Assembly (NCBI RefSeq): GCF_014905175.1
Contig: NC_057791.1
Location: forward strand, 12,156,177 to 12,220,176
Direction of reading: 5' to 3'
DNA: 64,000 nucleotides
DNA from: Aphidius gifuensis
Lineage: Eukaryota > Arthropoda > Insecta > Hymenoptera > Braconidae
Position 1 is the stretch's first letter. Each line of letters opens with the position of its first letter. Below the pieces are notes generated by a model. The model saw only the letters and a list, made by a program, of their open reading frames with translations. It had not been told where the DNA came from and did no database searches. A program made the position numbers and the translations under genes. Positions 44,851-57,500 of this stretch are shown here, piece by piece.

Positions 44851-45437
44851 GTTATTAATAAAGTAATTTAAAATGAGAGCACGTGATTGGTTGTCGTGAA
44901 TGATCAAAAATGGAAGCCTAAATGAATGCATGTTTCAATTATTGTTGTTGTATACCAGCGTTGTTTTATTATATTATGGTTATAATTATTGTATTTTTTT
45001 TCTCAGTGTTAAAACAATTAAAAAAAAAAAACTGTGAAAATTAAAAATAAAAAATATATTCGCTTTAATAATATTAAAGAAATATTTTTAGCGAAATTCC
45101 AGATAAACTCTTGGTGAAATCTACGATAAAATCGTAGTAAAATTCCCAATTATTTATGGAAAATTTACGATGGATTTCTGCGGCATTCACGCGAAACGTT
45201 ATTATTTAACAACTTATTCATCATGAAAAATTTATAATTATTTTATTACATGAATATTCTTAGTATAATGGATTCACGGTGAACTTTACGATGGATTCCA
45301 GTGGTATTCTTCGAGAATGATATTTCTTCACATACCCCGCAAAAAAAAAAGATTATCGAATATCTTCCATGGAATATAGATGAAGATGTCGATCTTTTGT
45401 AATGTAATTGCATTTTTGCACGTAATTTGATATCAAT

Positions 45438-45443
45438 TTTATT
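45438..45443 (-). terminator. Possible polyadenylation signal of the transporter gene
   Basis: AATAAA on the minus strand, about 65 bases past the stop at 45509. Position is reasonable, but the region is AT-rich and such hexamers occur by chance. Confidence 0.45.
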
Positions 45444-45508
45444 ATACAGTGTACTACTTTTGGTACGGAAAAGATGTAATGTTAACAAAAATAACTTAAA
45501 AAATATAA

Positions 45509-48500
45509 TCACAATATGTTTTTATCATTGAGTGGAACACTTTCTTCAAGGACATTGGCAACAGCGACATCTGATACTTCTTGTTGATCAAGTGGGTTAT
45601 TCCATTTTTGTAATTCCCCAGTTCCAAATACTGCAAAAGTGAGAGCACCAACTGTGTAAGTACCAGCAAGTACCCAAAAAACAATACTCCATTGATGAAA
45701 TATTTGGTTTTTATACGTAAGATTGCCGACCATGAAACTACTGACACCACCACCAAGTGATGAAAGTGTATTGGCTAGACCAAATATTGTCCCTGAAAAA
45801 TTTGGCGCAATGTCAAGACCATTGCCAAGATAGCCAGCAGTTACAGCCCCATTTATTGTCAATGCCAAAGTGAATATTGTCACTGACAAATAACGATCAC
45901 AGCCAAGATTTGCCAATAAAATCATCAGCATTCCAGGGAGCAAAACAGCTTCAATAAAAACGTCAATATATCATCAACTTAAAATAATATTATTAAATAT
46001 AATCATAGAAGATAGATCTAATTCTTTAACTATCATTTGAGACCTTCAAGATATCAAATCAATATTGAGTCATTTTCTAAATATAATTTAAGATACACTC
46101 TTACCAAAAGTTGTAAATATCTTCCGGATTGCTGTGACAGACAAGTGGTTATTTTGGCGTAAATAATCGGCAAGAGTTGACGTTGCTACGGCAAAAAAAT
46201 ACTTGCCTATGTAAGGAAGAGATGAGAGAAGACCATTCTGTAATTAAATAAAATCTATAAATAAGTGATTAATTGATAGACTTCGTGAAATTCTATTATT
46301 TTACCTCTTTTATGTTAAAGTCTAATATATATTTCATATAAGTAGGTAGTTGATTGACCACTGTGAAGTAACCAAAGACACTGCAACCATGAGTTATTAT
46401 TATTGCCCAGACTGGCAGTGATGTGAAAATTGATTTCCATGGTACAGCTAAGACCTTGAAATGCAATTCACTATCATTAATATTTATTACAACTAAAACT
46501 CATTTATTTATACCATTTTTGATGATGTTGTTCCAATCGCTGTTTCAATGTATTGTCGTTCATCGTCACTTATTCGTGGATGTTGAGCTGGTGAATCAAA
46601 CACGAGTGCAAACCAAGTCAAACTCCAAAGAAGTCCAATACCACCAGTAATATAAAATACTGATTCCCATCCAATTGATGCAATGAGATACCCACAAAGT
46701 GGCATGGTTATTGCAGCACCAAGTGATGATGCTATTTATAAAACTAGATCAATGAATACACTGAGAAAATTTTTTGATGAAAAAAAGAAGAATTATTCTC
46801 GATAATAGAAATCAACTTCTTGGCAAAAACATTTTTAAAGAAAGAAATAATTTTTTTTTTATAAACTATAATTGTTTTATAAAGAGAAAGAAAAAAGTCT
46901 TGATCAATTCGAATTAAACGAAATTTGTTTATTTCATATAGATGGCGTTTTGTGTCGAACGATAGTAGAGTGGGTATAAGCAGAGTGAAGCCATAGATGA
47001 TTTTTATCTCGGAAGTGACGGAACCCTCTTATACCCACTCAATACGGTGAACTCGGAATTGACGAAAACCTCTTATACTCGCTCCATACGGCGAGCACAA
47101 AATGTCGGACTAATGGGACCTCGGTGGCTTCACTCTGCTTATACCCACTCTAAACGATAGTAGAGTGGGTATAAGCAGAGTGAAGCCATAGATGATTTTT
47201 ATCTCGGAAGTGACGGAACCCTCTTATACCCACTCCATACGGTGAGCTCGGAAGTGACGAAAACCTCTTATACTCGCTCCATACGGCGAGCACAAAATGT
47301 CGGACTAATGGGACCTCGGTGGGTTCACTCTGCTTATACCCACTCTAAACGATAGTAGAGTGGGTATAAAAAGAGTGAAGCCATGGCCCATGGATGATTT
47401 TTACCTCAGAAGTGACGGAACATTCTTATATACCCACTCCATACGGTGAGCACCGGAAGTGACTCTGGAAATTTACGATGTGCCATAGTAAAAATTGATA
47501 ATTCTCTTAGAAATCCTATAGGTGTCACTGATAAATACAATGCAACATGGTTAAAATTACTGTCACGCCGTATGGGTATACAGAACGCCGGTAGGAACAA
47601 ATCCGAATCGGTGTCTTATTTTTTTCAATAATATAAACAAGATTTATTATTGTAAAATCTTAAGCAATTATGATCCAGGCAAGTTCTGTTTTAAATGGGC
47701 ATTTTAAAAAATTTTACCCGATTTTGACGAAAAAATTATTCTACGGGTATTTTGACCTCCCGATTTCAATAAAAATATCAAAAAAATTCTATCCCCCCGG
47801 GAAAGGGTTAAAAAAAATTAATTAAAATTAAAATAATCAATTTCGCGATTCCTGTTAGAATTAGAAAAAAAAGTTTCAAGTAAAAGTTGTAGAGAATAAT
47901 TTTTTAGGGGGGGTAAGTCAAATAAGTTTTTTTTTTTTAACCATCCGTTTTCGAGTAATTAATTTTTAAAGTTTTATATTTTTTGATTAACGCGTTTCCC
48001 CTCACGAGCCCCCACTCAAAACTCTCCTGTGCGACCGCGATAGATATATAAAAAAGTGAGATAGTTTTATTTCGACCCGACGCTATCCGACGCTTCTCGA
48101 CTGTACCCGACTTGACGCACACACACACTCACAGCTGTTGTATTTACACGCACCGTGAAAGTATTAGTGACATAAACTTTTCAATTCGAATTCTCTCAAT
48201 TCTCGCGTCGCCGACTCGGAATAACAACAAAAGCAATTGTTAATAAAAAAAGAATCTTAACAAATAGCCCCACCATTCAAAAATGCATCGATTTTGAAAA
48301 TTTTTTTTTCGTCATATTATAAATTAAATAAACTATCGTATGCGCGTAATAAAATTGCTATTTCTATTTTCTCGCGGACCGTAATTATTTTTGGCGGAAA
48401 AGGGGTGCTTTTTTCGTGAAAATGCCCTACAACGAAATTAAAGTACTACAATTAAAGGAAATTTTCCCGTTTTTATTTTATTTTTCGGTCAACTATTTAA

Positions 48501-51500
48501 AGAGTTATTCGATATTTCACGGACAAAAATATTTTTTTTTTTATTCTTTTCGCGACGCGTAATTATTTTTGGGGGAAAAGGGGTGGTTTTTTCGTGAAAA
48601 TGCCCTACAACGAAATTAATGTACTACAAATAAAGAAAATTTTCCCGTTTTTATTTTTTTTTTCCGTCCATTATTAAAAAAGTTATTCGTGATTTCTCCG
48701 GCGAAAATATTTTTTTTTCTATTCTTTTCGCGACGCGTAATTACTTTTGGTGGAAAAAGGGGGGTTATTTCGCGAAAATGCTATATATCGAAATTGAAGT
48801 ACTACAATTAAAGAAAATTTTCCCGTTTTTATTTTATTTTTCGGTCAATTATTTAAAGAGTTATTCGATATTTCTCCGACAAAAATATTTTATTTTCAAT
48901 TCTTTTCGCGACGCGTAATTATTTTTTGGGGAAAAGGGGTGGTTTTTTCGTGAAAATGCCCTACAACGAAATCAATGTACTACAAATAAAGAAAATTTTC
49001 CCGTTTTTATTTTTTTTTTTCGGTCAATTATTTAAAGAGTTATTCGATATTTCTCCGATAAAAATATTTTATTTTCAATTCTTTTCGCGACGCGTAATTA
49101 ATAATAGTAAGTAATAAATAATTAATATTTGCATAAATAAATAAAATTCTTTAAATGATTGAATTTTTTTCTTTTATTTGTTTTTGTAAATATATATTGT
49201 TAATAAGGAAAGACAAAAATTCATTTATTCTATAAGAATCTACACATTTTCTACTTTATATCACAATTTTTTTATTGTTAATATCCCAAGATTGAATTGT
49301 TTAAATAATTTAACAACAAAAAAAAAGTGTATAAATTTGATAATTTTTAGTTGTTGAATTGTTTAAACAACTGAATCTTGGAATATTAACAATAAAAAAA
49401 ATTGTAATATATATAAGTAATAAAATTTATTTATTTAATAAAAAAAACTTATTTATTTATATAAAATAAAATAAAAACAGGAAAATTTTCTTCGGTTTAT
49501 GTACATTAATTTCGATATATAGCATTTTCGCAAAATAACCACCCCTTTTCCCCAAAAAATAATTACGCGTCGCGAAAAGAATTGAAAATAAAATATTTTT
49601 GTCGGAGAAATATCGAATAACTCTTTAAATAATTGACCGAAAAATAAAATAAAAACGGGAAAATTTTCAATTAAGTACTTCAATTTCGATATTTTCGCGA
49701 AATTCCCCACAAAATAATTACGCGTCGCTGGAATCGCCGGAGAAATCACGAATAACAATAATGGACGGAAATTAACGGAAAACTTTACGTTGAAGACATT
49801 TTCACCACCCCTTTTCCCCAATAATACGCGTCGCGAAAAGAATAAAAAAATATTTTTGTCCGTGAAATATCGAATAACTCTTTAAATAGTTAGAAAGCAA
49901 AACGGCAATTTCTGTACCAATTTCGGTAGCATTTAGAAAGCACCCCCCGCCAATAATTACGGTCCGCAATAAAATAAAAGCGCGCGCATACGGATAATTG
50001 ACATCGATGCATGGCTATTTGAATTCTTGCGTGGTTGATTCCGAGTAACATTGACGGTGAAAGTTCACTTACTTCGGTGCGTGTGCAACGGTATTGTGTG
50101 CGATCAAGCGTCGGTCGTAAACTATCTCAATATATCTTTAGAGCTCAATTAAAAATATAAAACTTTAAAATTAATTACTCGAAAACGGATGGTTAAAATT
50201 GACTTACACAACTACTTGACTCTAACAGGAATATTGATTATTTTAATTTTAATTTTTTAACGATAGTTTTTATATTATTGAAATCGAGGTCAAAATACCC
50301 GTAGAATGTCAAAACTTTAAAATGGATCATTACTAGAAAATAGAATTCGTTTGAATAATATCAAAAAGTTGTAAACATGATAAAATTGTACACGATAAAA
50401 TGATCTGAATTCGTTTATATGCCAGGGTTAAGTAAACACTAACTCCGGCCATTACGAACGGACGGGGTTATAGATCGGTGTTAACTTATCCCTACTAACC
50501 CTAACCCTGCCGAATTGCCATTACGAACGGACCCAAGTTAGATTATAAAATAATATTTAATTAAGGTGGTGTTATTAAATGCACCTCTCTATATTTTCTT
50601 ATCACTCACTGTTGATACTAAGAGAACAGAGTTTATAGACAAATATTATATTGTTGAAGTTAATTATTTAGATTAATAATTTTTAGGTTCGTTTCCACTG
50701 TACATTTGCTGACCTGAAGAAAGATCTTCTTCTCACTTCATAGGTGTGTTCGTTCACTATTCACACCGAGCGTATGCACGGAGCGTATGCAAGGAAGCGC
50801 TAGAATTTTGCGGTCATTTGAAGAAACTTTAGTAACTAAAATTTACTAAAACATTCGTTATTTTCAGTCATTGGGTTTATTTTGTTAATTTAATAATTTT
50901 TTCTCAGACGCAAGAACAAATTACCAATTAATAATAATGAAAGAGAGCGAAAGAACTGGGAAAAACGAATAGCAATAAATAAATAGTAAATTTTAGTTGC
51001 TAAAGTTTCTTCAAATGACCGCAAAACGCTAGCGCTTCCTTGCATAGGCTCCGTGCATACGCTCGGTGTGAAAAGTGAACGAACACACCTCATGACTGTC
51101 ACTTCATTTTGTAAGCGCCTTCTGCGACAGAAGTTTACCATTTGGTATTCTTCCAATCAAAGTAACCAATTGAAACACTAGTTATTTTGATAGTGCCATG
51201 TTTTGTTAAACCTTAAAGATGTTTGTATTTTTTTACTATGTATTTTACCTTTTTATACTGGTAACCTTAGTATCTAGTTATTTTTATCTTATCATGTTTG
51301 TATCTCTTGTAACTATGTTGACGAACCATAGGGCTTTGTCCCTAGTGTTCATTAAATAAAAAAAATTGTTTGTGTTACTAGTACGTGCGAGGAAAGTGAA
51401 ACTTCTGTCGCAGTTTGTCGAGTTATTTTATCATGTAGATAGACTCACAAGTGTATAAGTCAAAAAGAAAGGAATATAAATACAGAGTTTTTCTCCATGG

Positions 51501-54500
51501 TCCAGTAAAAAACAAAAATCAAGTATAATTTCGTTTGGTTTTTTTAATTTTATTTTTTTTTTTAATCAAGAATCGGAATCTTTTAGAACATCAATTTTCT
51601 TCATTGATTCTGCCATTTTTTTTCTCACGGATTTATTAATCTTTAAAATTGTAATAATTTCAATAATAATAATAATCTAATTAATAATGAAAACAATAAT
51701 ATTGATAATGATCATAATAATATGTTACTAATACACAGAATGATATCAATAATAATAATTAATTAATTAATAATAATAATTCCGATAACATTATCTATTA
51801 ATAATAACAAGATCAATAGAGGCTCATTTTGTGTATTTTGTTTCATGTTTATTATTAATAATGTTCATTTATAGATTTATGCAATCATAAATGAATAAAA
51901 AAAAAAAATTTCTCATAATTTCTTTATCTTATGAATTTCATTTTTAAATTATATTTATCAATATCATTTAAATAATATCTACAAACAAACAATTATTATC
52001 GAAGGAATCAAATCTGCAGATGGTACTGAACAATATTCAAATTTGTTATTACAGGTGAACGTATGAGACATTTTTACTAATCACTGAATATTAATAAATA
52101 TTTTAAACAATAGTTATTTATTAATGCACTCTTTTATATATTCATTGACTTTATTAATTTTTTTTTTTTTAATCCCCCAGAAAAGAAAAAATGTCAATTA
52201 GTAACAGGTAATTATTCTCGATTCTCGTTGCCTTAAAGGCTAAGCCACACAGACAATGGTTCGACTCTTCAACTAGCAACATCATCAGCATCAAGTCATA
52301 TTAGAGTAGGGCAAATCCCCCCGCTTTTCCATATGTAAAATTAAGTAAAATAATTAGGAGTGTAAACTCTCTCTCTTGTCTTTGAGACGTCAGACTGACT
52401 GGACCTTTGTTTTAACCAGTCGTCTGGCGACGATGAGTTTGAGGTTATTTTTCTGTATGTTGGACATGGTGGATCAACCGCCATGTGCTACCTTTTGTTT
52501 AACTTTGATTTTGATGATCAACTCAAGGCGGATCCTCGAGTTGATTATGATACTTTTGATACATTCGCTTATTAGATTTAGTTTATTAATTATTAATTAA
52601 TTAATATTTTGTTGGACGCGGTCCCCTTTAGATTGGGATTTTTGAGATATTATATTTGGATTAGTTATTTTGTATTTTGAGTTACGTTGATGATTGATAA
52701 ATAAATATAAAGTAAATGAATTGATTGTGTCTTTTGTTATTATTTTGGGGTATTTATTAATTATTATTTTCAGGATTTAATTATTATAACAGCTTTATCC
52801 GCCCCTTCTACCAAAACCCACGCACTGAGCGACCCTGCAGCTTCCCTCTAGATTGCTTGTTTCGGTTGTTTTATTCATTGTTTAATTGTATTTTGTCCAG
52901 GTATGAATGTGTTCCCTAGCGAAAATGCCGATAGTCCGTTTGTGCACTGATCTCATACAAAAACGACACAAAACCGACACACGACTATAAGAATTTCTAA
53001 ATCACAAAAATAAATAGTAAGAAGCATTTAAAAAATAAAATATTATGTCTAAAAATTTCTAAATAATATTCTCACAATTTAAGACATATTAGAATTTTTT
53101 TTAAATAATTTTTTTATTGAAAAAACTCAATTCTGTCTATGTATTAAAAGTGAGGTTAGCTGTCAGAATCATCTGTACACGACTGTGAGATTTTACAATT
53201 CTCACACAATTCCGACACACGACTGTGAGAATTGTAAATCCGACACAATTCCGACACAAATCCGACAGACGTACGACAGTATATTTTTATTTTATATTTA
53301 ATATAAAAAAAAGCATTTTATTAATAAAAATTTCGTTCAATATTGAAGTTATAATATTTTAATAATTTCAGGCATATTAGATTTTTTTTTTTTGAATAAA
53401 TTTTGACAAAAAAAATAATTGGAATCGTCTGTGAGAATTTGCGATCTGCAAAAATTTTTGTTTAATAATATTCCAATTATTTTTTTTGTCAAAATTTATA
53501 TGTCAAAAAAGAAAGATTACGTCATATTCAAATTAAAGTTTATTTTGTTAACAAGTCAAAAGGAAAATATTTTGCTCATATTTTTTTTTTACATATATCA
53601 TAAGAGAACTTGTCAGACATGTGTGAGGTGTGGTTCGCCTTACTTTACTATTTTACATTTAATTTAATTTCAAACAATAATTTAAAAGAGAGACACGAAA
53701 TTTATATTTAAATATTAAAATGATGAAACATTAATAATAATGCCCCCAATAGAGCATTTTCGCGAAAAAACCACCTCTTTTATCTCAAAAATAATTACGT
53801 GTCATGAGAAAATAGAAATAATAGTATTTTTATTAGCATACGATAGTGCATGTAATCATTAACACGATGAAAAAAAAAATTTCAAAATTGATGCATTTTT
53901 GAATATTAGAGCCATTTGTTAAGTTTTTTTTTTTATTAACAATTCCTGTTTGTTGTTATTCCGGGCCGACAACGCGAGAAATAAGAAAATTGCCTGAAAT
54001 CGAATTTTAAAGTGTATATCACTAATACTATCACAGTGCGCGTAAATGCAATAGTTGCGTGTGTGTATGTGCGTCGAGTCGGGTACAGTCGGGTAGCGTC
54101 GGGTCTAAATAACACTATCTCTTTTTTTTATATATCTATCGCTCTCGCGTATGGGAGTTTTGAGTGGGGACACGTGAGGGGTAACGATTTAATAGAAAAT
54201 CACAAACTTTAAAAATTAATTACGCGTAAACGGTCGGTTAAAACAAAAAAACTTGACGCTCGCTACACATGATAAAATATTCTTTTTCGATGTTTGTATT
54301 ACTGTATAATAATATGATAATAATATAAAAAATAAATACCGACTAAAGATAAGTTTTCTATTAAATTTTTTTTATATTAGATTTTTGTATATCAATTAGT
54401 TTTATATTTTTCGTAAGTATTTATTATCAAACTTGATTTTTTTTAATTGGAATATGATTTATTTTTTCTTCTTAAATGTCTTGCTTCATGAGAACAGAAA

Positions 54501-57500
54501 TTTTCGTCCCGTCATGTACATGCGCTCGTGGCTCGGTGGGAAAGTCGTTACGTTTAAGATATCGTGGTTTGCGTCGGTCAAGGGTTCGGTTCCCCTCATA
54601 GGTAATGAGTTTAGGAAAAAAAGATATGGTTTACAATGTGAAGTTGCACTGTACTTCTGGTAATTAACGAAAGTAATGTTAAATAAATAATTTTTTTATT
54701 TATTTAAATCAGTAGTAATTTACTTCTTGAATTAAATCTAATTTTGACTTGATAGAAATCTTTTTGTTCTCAATTCAAGACACAACTTGATTATTTCCAA
54801 GAAGCCTTGTTCTAAAATTTAGAACTGTTGTTTTTAAAGTGAGAACAAAAAGATTTTTTTCAAGAAGAATGCGTCTTAATTCAAGGCCGTTTTGGATTAT
54901 TTCCAAGAAGCCTTGTTCTAAAATGTAGAACTGTTGTTCATGAAACGAGAACAAAAAGATTTTTTTTAAGAAGATTTTTTTTATGCGTCTCAATTCAAGA
55001 CCTTTTTAGCATTTATTTCAAGAAGTTTTATTATCATTACAAGGATAATTTTTCTTTTTTCAAATCTATTTTAGGTTTATTTCAAATCTAAATCTGTCAT
55101 GTTTCAAGAATTATTTTGTCTTTCAACAAGAAGTTTTCTATTCATAACAAGAACTTTTTTTCTTTTTTCAAACCTCAAAATTTCCTAGAACAAAAGTTTT
55201 ATCTGGTAGAACTTTTTTTTTTCAGTGTAGTTTTTTAATCCTCGTATTTTACATTCACTCACAAGAGGCAAAAAGAAAATAATAGATTCAGAGAAAAATT
55301 AATAATTGGAGAAAAAATGATTGTGCAATATAATAATTATTTCTAAATCTATATAATAAAAAGACGTGGCCATTCTATATATAAGAATGGGGTCATAAAA
55401 AATATTTTTGTGCGGGAATGGATGCATTAATGGTGGTTTAACGGAATGTTGGGGAAATCTCAGAAACAGCTACCTCGGTAACTTATGATAGAATTGTCGT
55501 AGTGTTTTCGTATGACTCAAAAAATGCGTCTTCCGAATACCATATATTTTTCTACAAAAAAATTTTTTTTTTAAACATAGTTTTCGAGAAAAAAAAAAAA
55601 AACTGTTTTTTTCGATTTTCGATTTTCAGTTTTTTTTTTTTTTTTTTTTTTTTACTAAAAAGTATAACTAATTAAGAAGTAAATTTTCGAAGGCCTAACA
55701 TAACCTTGCTAGGATTATGTTAATGAGAGATATCGTGTAAAAGTCGAGAGACTTTATCTTTATAGACTTAAAGAAAGCGTTTTCAAAAACTCTAGAGCCG
55801 TGTTGAAAACTTATCACTCTTAGCAGAATAGTTTTTAGGAAAAAAGAAAGAAGAAAAATTTCTTTTCAAATGGCTTGAAAGATGCGTCCATTAAATACTC
55901 CTCACCTGTATATAAAGTTATTTTTCTATGAGTCTATTCATAGTTTTCGAGGGAAAAAAAAAGAAACTTTATTTTTTTTAACTTTTTGATTTCGATGAAT
56001 TTTATTTAAAAAAAAAAAGTTAATAACGAGCTCGTTCCATCAAAGCGCGATAGAGTTTTTCATGACGGTGAAATTGAGCCTAATGCGAAGACTCCACGAT
56101 CATTTTATCAGAAGTTATTGAAAGCGCCGTATTTAAAAAAAAAGACCGCCCATTTTCACGAGCCATTCTTAATCGCTTTCTTCAGAAACTTTATTACCAG
56201 AAAAATAAAAAACTTATAAACATAATTTTATTTACAAAATCGCGTAACACGGCCACCATGGCCCTAGTCGAAGTATTGAAAATTTTCAATGGGTAACGCG
56301 AGCTACCAGCCCCAACAAACGTTACCAGGTCTTTTTTTTTTTAATTCTAATTAATATTTTATAGTCAGTTATAGACCAAGCATAATTCTTAACTATATAC
56401 AGTTATCCTTTTTATAGTTAAACAAAGTGGTCAAGTACCCTAACCACTGGCCAGGCTCGAATCTCAAATAAATACTCTATTGTAAAGGCAATCATCTCTT
56501 TATCAGAGTCACGCAGATAATATTTTAGAATTTGTCAGAGACTATTGTCTCTTATCGAGAGGCTTTCAGCAGCTTCTGAACTACCTCTAATTTGGTCATA
56601 ATAGAGACAGTTTTTAGAGGCAATAGAGTTTTCTGTTTACAGATCTGTTTCCAAATCTAGAGATGCCGCGATACGATAAATGGCAGATTGTCGTATCGTA
56701 TCGAGAAAACTAATTACCGTTATCGTATCGTATCATCTCAAAATTCGATAAAAAATCAGATTGTCGTATCCTTGTAGACATTATATCGTATCGTATCGTG
56801 TATTATCAATCAAGAGGCACGGTAGTGCCTCGCGTCAAGTATGAGAAGAAAAAAAAGAAAGTGGGGAAACGAGATAACTACCATGCCTATTATACACGGC
56901 AAAAATTTTATCATGGAAAAAAAATTAAAGAAGTTTGGAGCTTAGTTTTTTTATAATTAATAATTAAAGTATGAAAAAATTCATCTAATCGAGCAGTATA
57001 TATGAGGTCTACTATAGGTGTGTTCGTTCACTATCCACACCGAGCGTATGCAGTGTATGCAAGGAAGCGCTAGAGTCGTGCGGTCATTTGAAGAAACTTT
57101 AGTAACTGAAATTCACCAAGGCATTCGTTTTTTTCAGTCATTGTGTTTATTTTGTTAATTTAATAATTTTTTCCAAGGCGCAAGAACAAATTACCAATTA
57201 ATGATGATAAAAGAGATCGAAAGAACGGGAAAAAAACAAATAACAATAAATAGATGGTAAATTTTAGTTACTAAAGTTTCTTCAAATAACCACACGACTC
57301 TTGCGCTTCCTTGCATACGCTCCGTGTGTACGCTCGGTAAGAAATGTGAACGAACACACCTTATATTCTAATGTACGCTTGGCAACACCGAATAGTGATC
57401 CGCCATGTTGTGGCGTGTAGGTTTAAAAACGCCAGTTATAAATCCCACATTGATACACACATAAAATACGATTTACCAAAGTTAGTATTTAGCCAAGGAA

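Noticed and set aside
46958..47480. CRISPR-like array from regular repeats
   Set aside because: Units are 195 bp and nearly identical throughout with no unique spacers, and the setting is eukaryotic.
50490..50515. CCCTAACCCTG, possible telomere-type repeat
   Set aside because: Only about two units, and the usual insect telomere unit is TTAGG. Chance in this context.
52350..52800. Solo LTR (TGTAAACT...TTATAACA)
   Set aside because: TG...CA ends and AATAAA are present, but flanks do not match and no second copy is in the window. Kept only as a remark.
54515..54620. Possible functional tRNA gene
   Set aside because: A- and B-box are good but the acceptor stem does not pair and there is no clear anticodon arm. 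SINE-like is the better reading.
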